A stretch of 33,587 nucleotides of DNA from an uncultured Prevotellaceae bacterium (GTDB lineage: Bacteria > Bacteroidota > Bacteroidia > Bacteroidales > Bacteroidaceae), in the NCBI GenBank assembly GCA_946405695.1, contig CAMJIA010000012.1:1-33587 (forward strand). Direction: 5' to 3'. This document shows positions 7,594-16,176 of the stretch, one piece after another; within the stretch, counting starts at the first letter, position 1, and every line of letters starts with the position of its first letter. The notes under the pieces were generated by a model that was not told where the DNA came from, searched no databases, and was given only the letters and a program-made list of their open reading frames with translations. Position numbers and translations under genes: made by a program.

Positions 7594-9174
7594 ATGAATG
7601 ATTTATTATTAACCATTAGCAGCCACTCCATCGATTGGGCAAGGGCACAGTTCGCACTGACTGCCATCTACCACTGGCTCTTCGTGCCCCTGACACTGGG
7701 ACTGGCTGTCGTAATGGGTATCGTCGAGACGTGTTGGTATCGTACAAGAGACACCTTCTGGCGTGACGCTGCCCAGTTCTGGCAACGCCTCTTTGGCATC
7801 AATTTCGCCATGGGTGTTGCTACGGGAATCATTTTGGAGTTTGAGTTTGGTACCAACTGGTCGAACTACTCCTGGTTTGTAGGTGACATCTTCGGAGCAC
7901 CACTGGCCGTCGAGGGTATCGTGGCCTTCTTCATGGAGTCTACCTTTGTCGCCGTGATGTACTTCGGATGGAAGAAGGTATCGCCAGGCTTCCACCTCGC
8001 CTCAACATGGCTGACAGGTCTGGGTGCCACCATCTCTGCCTGGTGGATATTGGTGGCCAACGCATGGATGCAGTATCCCGTAGGCTGTGCCTTCAATCCT
8101 GACACCATGCGCAACGAGATGATCAGCTTCCTCGATGTGGCATTGTCGCCCTTTGCCATCGACAAGTTCTGTCATACGGTTATCTCCGCCTGGATCATCG
8201 GTGCCATCTTCGTTGTAGCCGTTTCGTGCTGGTACCTGATGAAGAAGCGCGAGATTCGTCTGGCTAAGGAAAGCATCAAGATTGCTGCTATCGTGGGACT
8301 CATCGCCTCGCTGGGTGCAGGCATGACGGGTCATAAATCGGCACAAAGCGTTGCCGAGGTACAACCCATGAAATTGGCTGCTATGGAGGCTTTGTATGAT
8401 GGTGGCTACGGACAAGGACTGACCGTCGTTCCGGGTATTGAGGTTCCCTACGCCTTGAGTTTCATGGCCACCAACGACTTCCAGGGTTTTGTGCCAGGCA
8501 TCGACGACATCCTGAACGGATATACGAGGGCCGATGGTACCGAGGAACCCTCTGTTAATGAGAAGATTGCTCGTGGCAAGCTGGCTATCCAGGCCCTTGC
8601 CGACTATCGTAAGGCAAAGGCCGCAGGTGCTCCTGAGTCGGTACTCGCAGACCAGTTGAACACCCTCAACGAGAATATGCCGTACTTCGGCTATGGGTAT
8701 GTGAAGGATAAGAAAGACATCGTGCCACCCATCTGGGTCAACTTCTGGGCCTTCCGCATCATGGTGGGCGCAGGGTGTGTGTTCATCCTTTACTTCCTGA
8801 TACTGGCTATCCTGTCGTTTAAGATACCGTATATCTCTATCATTACGCGTCGCCTGCTGGCTACCGTCGGCATCCTGCCCGAGACACAGGCCGACAGTCA
8901 CGACATCACTGGTCTGCCTGCCTGGCATTACTGGCTGGCCATCCTCCTCGTACCCCTGGCCTATATCGCCTCAGAGAGCGGCTGGTTGGTGGCAGAGTTT
9001 GGTCGTCAGCCCTGGACCATTCAGGACATGCTGCCCACATGGGTGGGTGTCAGCGACATCGAGAGCTTCTCGGTAGCCCTGACGTTCTTCCTCTTCCTGT
9101 TCCTCTTCACGCTGATGCTCTGCGTAGAGATAAATATCATGCTTAAACAAATCAAGAAAGGACCACAATCATGA
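7594..9174 (+). CDS. cydA: Cytochrome bd ubiquinol oxidase subunit I
   Basis: CydA, 526 residues, is the quinol-oxidising, haem-bearing subunit of cytochrome bd oxidase, which reduces oxygen to water with high affinity. Expected landmarks are visible: His27 in AIYHWLFVPL and His194 in DKFCHTVISAW as haem ligands, Lys260 and Glu265 in the quinol region (QPMKLAAMEALYD), Met390 in FWAFRIMVGAG as a haem b558 ligand, and the C-terminal GRQPW motif. About nine membrane segments are apparent. It overlaps cydB by 4 bases (ATGA). In an anaerobe it would support nanaerobic respiration or oxygen detoxification. Confidence 0.97.
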   Translation: MNDLLLTISSHSIDWARAQFALTAIYHWLFVPLTLGLAVVMGIVETCWYRTRDTFWRDAAQFWQRLFGINFAMGVATGIILEFEFGTNWSNYSWFVGDIFGAPLAVEGIVAFFMESTFVAVMYFGWKKVSPGFHLASTWLTGLGATISAWWILVANAWMQYPVGCAFNPDTMRNEMISFLDVALSPFAIDKFCHTVISAWIIGAIFVVAVSCWYLMKKREIRLAKESIKIAAIVGLIASLGAGMTGHKSAQSVAEVQPMKLAAMEALYDGGYGQGLTVVPGIEVPYALSFMATNDFQGFVPGIDDILNGYTRADGTEEPSVNEKIARGKLAIQALADYRKAKAAGAPESVLADQLNTLNENMPYFGYGYVKDKKDIVPPIWVNFWAFRIMVGAGCVFILYFLILAILSFKIPYISIITRRLLATVGILPETQADSHDITGLPAWHYWLAILLVPLAYIASESGWLVAEFGRQPWTIQDMLPTWVGVSDIESFSVALTFFLFLFLFTLMLCVEINIMLKQIKKGPQS

Positions 9175-10340
9175 CATACGATTTCTTACAACACTACTGG
9201 TGCTTCCTGGTATCACTGCTGGGAGCGTTGCTGGTTTTCCTGCTGTTCGTACAGGGTGCCAACTCGATGGTACGCTCATTGGGATATACCGAGGAAGGCC
9301 GACGACTCATCATCAATTCCACAGGTCGTAAGTGGGAACTGACATTCACCACGCTGGTCACCTTCGGAGGAGCGTTCTTTGCCTCCTTCCCCCTCTTCTA
9401 CTCCACCAGCTTTGGCGGTGCCTACTGGCTGTGGATGGCCATCCTGTTCACCTTCGTCCTGCAGGCTGTCAGCTATGAGTTCCAGAACAAGTTGGGCAAC
9501 ATCCTGGGTGCCAAGACGTTCCAGTGGTTCCTCATCATCAATGGTCTCGTAGGTCCATTGCTCTTAGGCGGAGCCGTAGCGACCTTCTTCGAGGGTTCTA
9601 ACTTCATCGTAGAGAAAGGTAACCTGATCAATTCTCAATTATCAATTGTCAATTCTCAATTAGAGATTACGCCAGTAATCTCGCACTGGGCCAACGCCTC
9701 ACACGGTCTCGACGCCCTGCTCAACCCATGGGTACTCGTCTTCGGACTGGCAGTGATGTTCCTGGCTCGTGTGCTGGGTACCTTATATATTATTAATAAT
9801 GTGAACGACGAAGACATCCGCAGTCGCGCCAGCGTGCGCCTCATCGGTGCCGCCGTACCGTTCCTCATCCTCTTCGTCGCCTACCTGGTACACCTGCTCT
9901 TGAAGGACGGCTATGCCTACAACGACGAGGGTCTCATTTTCATGGAGCCCTACAAGTATCTCCACAACTTCATCGATATGTGGTACCTCACCATCCTGCT
10001 CCTCGTAGGTGTCGTACTGGTGCTCTTCGCCATCGGCAAGACCATCGTCTCCAAGGACTATATCCAGGGCATCTGGCCTGCAGGCATTGGCGTCGTACTC
10101 GTCGTACTTCCCCTGCTGCTCATGTCGGCATGGAACCACACCGCCTACTATCCCTCTACTGCCGATTTGCAGTCGTCGCTGACCCTTGCCAACTCGTGCA
10201 GCAGTGAGTTCACCCTGCGCACCATGTTCTACGTCAGTCTACTCATCCCCTTCGTACTGGCCTACATCGCCTACGCCTGGTATGCACTCGACAAGAAGAA
10301 GCTCGACAAGGAGGAGATTGCCGACGGACACGCGTATTAA
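9171..10340 (+). CDS. cydB: Cytochrome bd ubiquinol oxidase subunit II
   Basis: CydB, 389 residues, is the second integral membrane subunit of the bd oxidase, with about eight membrane segments and the family opening (LQHYWCFLVSLLGALLVFLLFVQGAN region, residues 6-31). It is translationally coupled to cydA by an ATGA overlap. Residues 153-164 (INSQLSIVNSQL) are encoded by a perfect array of five 7-bp units and lie in a hydrophilic loop after FFEGSNFIVEKGN. The segment does not look like conserved CydB sequence and appears to be an in-frame insertion tolerated by the loop. The rest of the protein looks intact. Confidence 0.95.
   Translation: MTYDFLQHYWCFLVSLLGALLVFLLFVQGANSMVRSLGYTEEGRRLIINSTGRKWELTFTTLVTFGGAFFASFPLFYSTSFGGAYWLWMAILFTFVLQAVSYEFQNKLGNILGAKTFQWFLIINGLVGPLLLGGAVATFFEGSNFIVEKGNLINSQLSIVNSQLEITPVISHWANASHGLDALLNPWVLVFGLAVMFLARVLGTLYIINNVNDEDIRSRASVRLIGAAVPFLILFVAYLVHLLLKDGYAYNDEGLIFMEPYKYLHNFIDMWYLTILLLVGVVLVLFAIGKTIVSKDYIQGIWPAGIGVVLVVLPLLLMSAWNHTAYYPSTADLQSSLTLANSCSSEFTLRTMFYVSLLIPFVLAYIAYAWYALDKKKLDKEEIADGHAY
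9628..9662. repeat. Five-unit heptad array (TCAATTN) inside cydB
   Basis: Five contiguous perfect 7-mers of the form TCAATTN occur here: last bases C, A, G, C, A. The same unit family occurs at 4832-4852 between genes of the export operon. Thirty-five bases is not a multiple of three, so a single-unit change would break cydB. Confidence 0.85.
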
Positions 10341-10341
10341 G

Positions 10342-10383
10342 CAATAACCAACAAACGTAAAACAATAACCAATAAACATGAAA
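10342..10383. repeat. Heptad-period array between cydB and the basic secreted protein gene
   Basis: Six 7-base units beginning with C, mostly CAATAAC, CAACAAA or CAATAAA, follow the cydB stop directly. A 15-base block (CAATAACCAACAAAC) recurs with one mismatch exactly 21 bases on, confirming the 7-bp phase. The array forms nearly the whole leader of the next gene. Confidence 0.65.
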
Positions 10384-10388
10384 TGATT

Positions 10389-10892
10389 ATGAAAAAGATG
10401 ATGTTCATTCTCACAGCCCTCATCTGCATGGCAGTGACGGCTCAGGCACAAACCGTTTATGTATCTACTGGCAGTGATGCTGTGGCTTATCACAAGAACA
10501 AGTCATGCAGCTACCTCAAGAACTCCAAGGACGTCAAGAGCGTCAGCACTGCTGAGGCTAAGAAGATGGGACGCCACGAGTGTCAGCGTTGCTATGGTAC
10601 TGCCACTGCCACCAAAAAGACAGCAACCAAGAAGACTACCACTACCACAAAGAAAGGAACAACTACAACAAAGAAAGAAACCACTACTGCCAAGAAGACC
10701 ACTCCCGCTCGTGACGAAAAAGGCCGCTTCGTGAAGAAGACCGACACAGAGAAGAAAGCCACCAAGAAGACCACTCCTGCACGCGACGAGAAGGGACGTT
10801 TCATCAAGACAACTGATCAGAAGTCTACCAAGACAACAGACAAGAAGTCTACCAAGAAAACTACTGAGAAGAAAGCAAAAAAGGCCGCGTAA
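10389..10892 (+). CDS. Secreted protein with Cys/His mini-domain and Lys/Thr-rich histone-like tail
   Basis: About 167 residues. A signal peptide (MKKMMFILTALICMAVTAQAQ) is followed by a compact domain with the pattern YHKNKSCSYL ... EAKKMGRHECQRCYG. This resembles the small metal-binding module (YHxxxCxxL...GxxxCxxC) found in Ada-like and nuclease-associated proteins, with Cys and His spaced to bind one metal ion. The rest is low-complexity Lys/Thr/Ala sequence like a histone H1 tail, containing the block PARDEKGRF twice. The combination of export signal and DNA-binding-like tail is odd. It may be a periplasmic or surface basic protein; no function is claimed. An in-frame ATG at 10383 is an alternative start. 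It ends within a terminator. Confidence 0.8.
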   Translation: MKKMMFILTALICMAVTAQAQTVYVSTGSDAVAYHKNKSCSYLKNSKDVKSVSTAEAKKMGRHECQRCYGTATATKKTATKKTTTTTKKGTTTTKKETTTAKKTTPARDEKGRFVKKTDTEKKATKKTTPARDEKGRFIKTTDQKSTKTTDKKSTKKTTEKKAKKAA

Positions 10893-10906
10893 GCGACCTT
10901 TTTTTT
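10877..10906. terminator. Bidirectional terminator between convergent genes
   Basis: AAAAAAGGCCGC (10877-10888) pairs, with one mismatch, with GCGACCTTTTTT (10893 onward) around a 4-base loop that holds the TAA stop of the basic protein gene. A T-run follows the hairpin on the plus strand and a TTTTTT run follows it on the minus strand, so it can end both this transcript and the pectinesterase transcript arriving from 10922. Confidence 0.85.
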
Positions 10907-10921
10907 GTTTATCAGCATTGG

Positions 10922-13900
10922 TTATTTCACCATCAACTTTCTTATCGTACCATCACTCATGCGTACGATATTCACGCCACGCTGCAAGGTGCTGACGCGC
11001 TTGCCATCGAGTGTATAGATTTCAGGAGTGCCCTCTCCTACTCTGTCAGTCACATGGGTGATACCGTCGGTAATGGTTGCGATAGCCGATGGTGCACTTA
11101 GTCCGCCCATCTCATTGGCTGCACGCACGGTATATTTGCCACTCTCAGTAACGGTATATGCAGGCTCAGCGGTAAAGGCGATGACAGCGCCGTCTTTGCA
11201 GACAGCCCACAGGAGTGTATAGTTGTTGTCATCCCATGTGAGCCGGTTGCCCTGCAGGAGCACATTCGTTGGCACGGGAGCCTGTTCGGTGAGCAGTGCA
11301 GGCTGCCAGTCGTCATCCTGACCCATGACGGTAGCGAGTGTAGGAACGGCAGCCTCCTCAGCAGTCAGCACGGGATTGTTCTCGTGGGTCTCGGCAAAGA
11401 TGGTCTTACGACCACTCAAGTCTACAGCAGCACCACTGGCAGTATGAGAGCCATACTCAGCGAAGCGGGCAGGCCAGCCACCACTCATCTCGTTCCAGCC
11501 GATAGCTGAAGGAACAACCTCCATCTCGGTGTCGATGAACAGGGCGATAGGTGTGCCCTTACCCCATGGACGACCTAAGGTATAGGTACCGTTCACACCG
11601 TCGGTATCTCCTACAATCTTACAGCTCTGCAGGATATAGCCATACTTCTTGGGAACAGAGGGAACTGCCAGATAACCACTCTTGACCTGACGGAAGGTCA
11701 CCTTGTTATAATAGGCGTCGCCCTTACCGCAGATATAGTCCGTACGACCACGGATGATGCCACCCTCGAAGTAGAACTTACCGTTCTGGTTGTTCGATAC
11801 GTAGGTATCCTGATAGCCCCACAGACAGGCATCCTTGAAGATGGTGCGGTTGGACTGGTCGTTGACTGCAATATCGCGTCCGTGAGCATCGCCCATCGAG
11901 GTCTTGATGGTCAGATTCTGGAAGTAGCAGTCCGCACCCTTGATCTGCAGCACGTCGCCCTTGCCGATACCCTCCAGCGGACAAGCGTCGCCGAAGCCGT
12001 TGTTCCAGGTAGCACCAGGAGTGACATTGGTCAGCACAACACCCTCCATTGACTCACCGATGAAGCTGGTGTTAGCAGCAGACAGTACAGAGGTGGGGTT
12101 GTCGTACTCCTTATCGTCGCCACCAGTTACCTTTCCTGTGGGATGGAACACATAAGGCTTGTCGCTGTTCTTGATGAACACGCGGAAACGAGTGGTCTTG
12201 TCCTGACGACTGTTGGCAGCTGCCAAAGCCTCGTCGATGGTACCATCGGTGGGCACAATGAAGTCGTAGAGTGCCTTTGCAACGGTAGGACGCTGCATGG
12301 TGGTGAAGTTGATAACCACAGCCTCCGCATACTTGTTGCCCGAACGGTCCTGCACGTAGTTGGCAGGCATCTGGAAGGTGTATTGTGTGCCATAGTCCAA
12401 CTGGCTGTAATTGAAGCTTACCGAACGGCTGCTCCACTCCGGCTGCAGCATCTTGTCGCCCAGCGTCACGGCACCATCGCTGTTGGCAGACTCAATGCGC
12501 TCATCGAACGTAATGGTAATCTTACCCGTAGCGCTCACGCCAGCAGCGTTGTCTGCAGGAATGGTAGCTGTCACCACGGGAGCCGTCTCGTCGGCAACAA
12601 CCACAGCATCGCCCAGCACATAGACATTACCTACTCCTGATTCCGAATTGGTAGCATACTGCAGTCCGCAGAACTCACCAGCAGTGAAAGTGTATTTTTC
12701 GCTAAGCAACTCAGTACCCGTACCCATGATGCGAATATATACGGTCTCCTTGCCAATAGCGTCAGCAGGCAGCGTGAACGACAAAGGAGTAGCTACATTA
12801 GCTGTCATCTGCCAAGCTTCGCCAAGGTCATTATAGGTAGTGCCATCCACGGAGTACTGTGCCTTCCAGTTCTTCGTAGCAGCATTCTTGGCGGCCATAT
12901 CAGCAGTGAAGGTTGCAGATGTGAAGCCAACAGTAGAGAACTGGAACTGCCAGGCTATCTCTGCAGTGTTGTAACCGTTCTGATAGAGTCCGTTGATAGT
13001 GGATAATACGACACTCTGGCGATTACGCACCACGGGAGTGCCTGTGCTCTGAGAATAGACCAGCGAACCATCGCTTTGTTTGACGATGCATGACTTGGCA
13101 TTGCGATTGGCGTCCCACACCTCATCGGCAGTGAAAGGCTTTCCTTCGTAGTCGTAGGCTGCCGTCTTGCTGGCATCGAAGACTGCAATGAAGTCCTGCA
13201 CCTCGTAGTTAGCCACCAGTTCCATATCGCTGTTGACAGTCAGCTCGCGCTCCTTAGCGGCACCAGCATTCTCGTTGCCGTCCGTCCATGAGAGGAACTT
13301 GATAATCTTCGACTCGTTAGCCGTAGCCGTAATCTTAGTACCTTCCTCATACTGTCCGTTGTGGTCGTTAGGCGTCAGCGTCACACTGCCCAAGCCTTCA
13401 CGCTCAGCATCGTTGACGACCTTAGCAGACACCTTATAGACGTTCACCTGCTCGAAGACGGCCTTCATCGTCTTCTCAGCATCCATCGTGACCGTGGTCT
13501 CAGCCTCTGTGCTCACCTGAGCACCTGTAGCGTCCTGCCACTCCTTGAACTTATAACCGAAGTTCTTGGTGGCCTTCAACGTTACCTGCGCACCTTCCTT
13601 ATACTGTTCCAGTTCGGGCTCACGACTGATGCTTCCTGCCTCAGCAGGTTCCACGAGCGTATTCAGCACATATTTCGTCACCTGTGCAGCAGCACCTACG
13701 AGCTGTCCCTCGATGACCACGTTAGAAAGACCCATCGACTTATTGTTGTTCATCGTCAGGAACGAGAAGTTCACCTTCAGGGGATTGTCTGCCGTAGCCA
13801 CAACGCCATCAACAGTCTCACTGAACGAGGCAATATCCAGGCTCTTTCCACTGCGGTTCACACCAGCATTAGCTATCAAGGTCACCTTCTCCTTACCCTC

Positions 13901-15991
13901 GATGCTACAGCCGATGTTACCACCGTCGGTACCGTAACGGGCAGCCTCGAAACTCACCTTAGAGGGGATAAAGGTAAAGCCATCCTCTGGGGTCAGCGTC
14001 AGTGTCATCGTGTTGTCCACGCTCTCTGAACCTGAAGTCTGTGAACCGGACTTGTTAGTAACGGTGGTCTGTGTGGTCTTGGCACCATTGGCACCCTGAT
14101 AGACTGTCGTACCCTCCACTGTCAGGGCCGAACCAGCCGACCAGGTCTTTCCAACAAAGCCTGCACTCAGCGTCTCTGGGTCGAAGACCACATCGTCGCC
14201 CTGGTTCAGTCCGCCCTTATCGAGTTTATATATTAAGGAGCCCGTGATGTTCACACCTGCGGCATCCTTCGACTGTCCACTGACAGTGACGTCAGAGATA
14301 CATATCCAGCGACCATTGTCCACCTGTCCAGACCAAGGATAGACGCGGATGAGCAGCTGCTCGCCCTCTTCTACCTTGACAACATCCTCGCTCTTTATTT
14401 CGTTCCAAGTGCCAGTCAGCGCAGCATTGGTAGAGAAAATGGTCTTACGTGTCACAAAGCCATCAGTAGAATAATAAACGTGACACTGGAGTGCTCCACC
14501 ACCCTGTGCCTTGATATTCATAGCAATGCTGTTGATGTCCAGTTTCCTACCCTCAGGGGCAGTAATAGCAAACTGCACATACTGGTTCTGATCGTCGATG
14601 GCTGCTGTGGGCCATGCACCAGTACTTCCCGTAGGAGCTATCAAGGCACCATATCCATTGACATAGCCATAAGTATCAAGACCCTCGTATTTAACGTCTG
14701 CAGCAGTAGCATCACCTGTAACGGTAGCCTTTGCCTTGTCAGTATTGTTCATGGTCCAGCCGACGGTGAAGGGATCGCCACCGCCCAACTCAACAACCTT
14801 GATGGTGACAGGAACTGTTGCGCTCTTGTCGCCCTGTGTGGCAGTCACCGTGCCGTTATACTGACCTACAGCGGTCAGATTCACCTTGGCATAGAACGTC
14901 TTGATAACAGTACCATTCTCGTACTTAACAGAAAGAGAATTTTCCCAATTCTGTTTGTCGGTAGAGAGCACAATGCCTTCAGTAGCGGTAACAGTAACGG
15001 TGCCACTTGCAGGCTCCAGTCCCAGTCCGCTAAGTGTCATCTCCTTCATAGCCGTCTTGCCCAGATAACCCTCACCAAGGTCAACGGCAGAGGGGGTAAT
15101 AGACAGGTCGGTAGGTATCTCGATATTGTCAGCCAGAATACCCTGCTGCTTCATCAGCTGTGCACAGAGACGTGCAGCCGTCAGAGCGCCTGTCAGGTTA
15201 TAGTGGGTATTGTCCTTCTCACCACCTTTATCGAAGAGGGCAGCATAGCACTTGTCATAGGTTCCATAGCTCTCATAGAGGTCTTTAGTAGCTGTGGTCA
15301 TATCGATGAAATCGACGTTTTCTTCTTTAGCCAACTGCTCCATCTGGTAGCGGAAGTCATAGCTATGGTCGTCCTCAGCCAACTTGGTACCATTGACAGG
15401 GCCATTATCGGTCAGAATCTGATACTTGTCGCCCATGTCATGACGGCCGGCACGGGTGATGGGGGCTACACCATTGGTGAAATAACAACGGCAGACGGAA
15501 GATACCAACACAGGGATGGCACCCTTCGCCTTGACAGCATCGACAATCTGCTTCAGACACTCCTTGTAGGTTCTGTTGGGAACGGTACCACGACCGTCCT
15601 TCTTCACAGCTGCAGCATTAGTGGCATCACCTATCTTATTATAGTAAGCCTGCAGCTCCAAATTGTCCATTCCACCGAACTGTGTGTCGTTGTGGGCAAA
15701 CTGGATGAGCACATAGTCGCCAGCCTCCACATTGTTCTTGGCATTCTGCCACAGTTCGTTGTAACCAGCACGGGAGTCGCGTCCTCCCTTGGCATAGTTC
15801 ACTGACGTCCACCCATTGCTGAGGAAATTGCCGAAGTACATTCCCCAACCACGCGTATTGGTGGCCGACTCATCATACGGTGCCATCGTGGAGTCACCCA
15901 GCGTATGCACCTTCTTTGCTGCATCAGTGCTGCCGACGGTGATGAGCATCGTCAGCAGGAGCAGCATCATTCTAAAGAGTTTGTTTTGCAT
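10922..15991 (-). CDS. Multidomain pectin esterase: CE12-like acetylesterase plus CE8 pectin methylesterase
   Basis: This 1689-residue secreted enzyme starts at the ATG at 15991, which yields a clean signal peptide (MQNKLFRMMLLLLTMLITVG...); a longer frame to 16045 would begin at the promoter. Residues about 25-300 form an SGNH hydrolase like rhamnogalacturonan acetylesterase (CE12): GDS at 32-34, AKGGR at 68-71, HND at 100-102, and Asp260/His263 in KDNTHYN. The middle holds beta-sandwich modules that may bind carbohydrate, two InlB-B/Listeria-type repeats (VTLKATKNFGYKFKEW and a relative), and a Big_5-like module (DETAPVVTATIPADNAAGV). Residues about 1240-1530 are a CE8 pectinesterase with GYQDTY (Asp1395), GRTDYICG (Asp1418) and LGRPW. 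The C-terminus (EIYTLDGKRVSTLQRGVNIV) resembles a type IX sorting tail. It should remove acetyl and methyl groups from pectin. Confidence 0.92.
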   Translation of the reverse strand: MQNKLFRMMLLLLTMLITVGSTDAAKKVHTLGDSTMAPYDESATNTRGWGMYFGNFLSNGWTSVNYAKGGRDSRAGYNELWQNAKNNVEAGDYVLIQFAHNDTQFGGMDNLELQAYYNKIGDATNAAAVKKDGRGTVPNRTYKECLKQIVDAVKAKGAIPVLVSSVCRCYFTNGVAPITRAGRHDMGDKYQILTDNGPVNGTKLAEDDHSYDFRYQMEQLAKEENVDFIDMTTATKDLYESYGTYDKCYAALFDKGGEKDNTHYNLTGALTAARLCAQLMKQQGILADNIEIPTDLSITPSAVDLGEGYLGKTAMKEMTLSGLGLEPASGTVTVTATEGIVLSTDKQNWENSLSVKYENGTVIKTFYAKVNLTAVGQYNGTVTATQGDKSATVPVTIKVVELGGGDPFTVGWTMNNTDKAKATVTGDATAADVKYEGLDTYGYVNGYGALIAPTGSTGAWPTAAIDDQNQYVQFAITAPEGRKLDINSIAMNIKAQGGGALQCHVYYSTDGFVTRKTIFSTNAALTGTWNEIKSEDVVKVEEGEQLLIRVYPWSGQVDNGRWICISDVTVSGQSKDAAGVNITGSLIYKLDKGGLNQGDDVVFDPETLSAGFVGKTWSAGSALTVEGTTVYQGANGAKTTQTTVTNKSGSQTSGSESVDNTMTLTLTPEDGFTFIPSKVSFEAARYGTDGGNIGCSIEGKEKVTLIANAGVNRSGKSLDIASFSETVDGVVATADNPLKVNFSFLTMNNNKSMGLSNVVIEGQLVGAAAQVTKYVLNTLVEPAEAGSISREPELEQYKEGAQVTLKATKNFGYKFKEWQDATGAQVSTEAETTVTMDAEKTMKAVFEQVNVYKVSAKVVNDAEREGLGSVTLTPNDHNGQYEEGTKITATANESKIIKFLSWTDGNENAGAAKERELTVNSDMELVANYEVQDFIAVFDASKTAAYDYEGKPFTADEVWDANRNAKSCIVKQSDGSLVYSQSTGTPVVRNRQSVVLSTINGLYQNGYNTAEIAWQFQFSTVGFTSATFTADMAAKNAATKNWKAQYSVDGTTYNDLGEAWQMTANVATPLSFTLPADAIGKETVYIRIMGTGTELLSEKYTFTAGEFCGLQYATNSESGVGNVYVLGDAVVVADETAPVVTATIPADNAAGVSATGKITITFDERIESANSDGAVTLGDKMLQPEWSSRSVSFNYSQLDYGTQYTFQMPANYVQDRSGNKYAEAVVINFTTMQRPTVAKALYDFIVPTDGTIDEALAAANSRQDKTTRFRVFIKNSDKPYVFHPTGKVTGGDDKEYDNPTSVLSAANTSFIGESMEGVVLTNVTPGATWNNGFGDACPLEGIGKGDVLQIKGADCYFQNLTIKTSMGDAHGRDIAVNDQSNRTIFKDACLWGYQDTYVSNNQNGKFYFEGGIIRGRTDYICGKGDAYYNKVTFRQVKSGYLAVPSVPKKYGYILQSCKIVGDTDGVNGTYTLGRPWGKGTPIALFIDTEMEVVPSAIGWNEMSGGWPARFAEYGSHTASGAAVDLSGRKTIFAETHENNPVLTAEEAAVPTLATVMGQDDDWQPALLTEQAPVPTNVLLQGNRLTWDDNNYTLLWAVCKDGAVIAFTAEPAYTVTESGKYTVRAANEMGGLSAPSAIATITDGITHVTDRVGEGTPEIYTLDGKRVSTLQRGVNIVRMSDGTIRKLMVK

Positions 15992-16042
15992 TGTTTGTTT
16001 TGATTTGTAGTTTTTAAGTGATTGTAGTTTTGAAACCTGCTG

Positions 16043-16050
16043 CAAAGGTA
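16043..16050 (-). promoter_or_regulatory. Putative -7 element of the pectin esterase gene
   Basis: The minus strand reads TACCTTTG followed by CAG, matching TAnnTTTG and placing the transcript start about 40-45 bases before the ATG at 15991. No good -33 box is seen, which would be consistent with activator-dependent transcription, for example by the adjacent AraC-type sensor; that is inference. Confidence 0.5.
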
Positions 16051-16094
16051 TAGCAATTCTTCGTTGGAATGGGGGTATTTTTGCACCAAAGGGG

Positions 16095-16129
16095 ATAAAA
16101 AATGCGTCAAACTACTCATTTGACGCATT
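16095..16129 (-). terminator. Terminator of the AraC-type sensor gene
   Basis: A perfect 11-bp inverted repeat (AATGCGTCAAA at 16101-16111 and its complement at 16119-16129, 7-base loop) is followed on the minus strand by six T residues. It lies just downstream of the sensor's stop codon and isolates its transcript from the pectin esterase gene. Confidence 0.8.
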
Positions 16130-16141
16130 TTCCTACCCTAT

Positions 16142-16176
16142 CTATTAACTATTATCTCTTATCTACTAACTCTTTC
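16142..16176. repeat. Heptad array supplying the 3' end and stop of the sensor gene
   Basis: Units CTATTAA, CTATTAT, CTCTTAT, CTACTAA and a degenerate CTCTTTC run head to tail. The TAA stop codon of the sensor gene (16159-16161 on the minus strand) lies inside the third unit, and its last few codons come from the array. Confidence 0.7.

Noticed and set aside
9628..9662. CRISPR-like repeat in cydB
   Set aside because: Units are 7 bp with no spacers, so this is a simple tandem array and not a CRISPR.
14480..15805. Open frame of 441 codons on the plus strand
   Set aside because: It lies opposite the CE12-like part of the pectin esterase gene, whose motifs are unambiguous, and its translation has no recognisable domain or start context.
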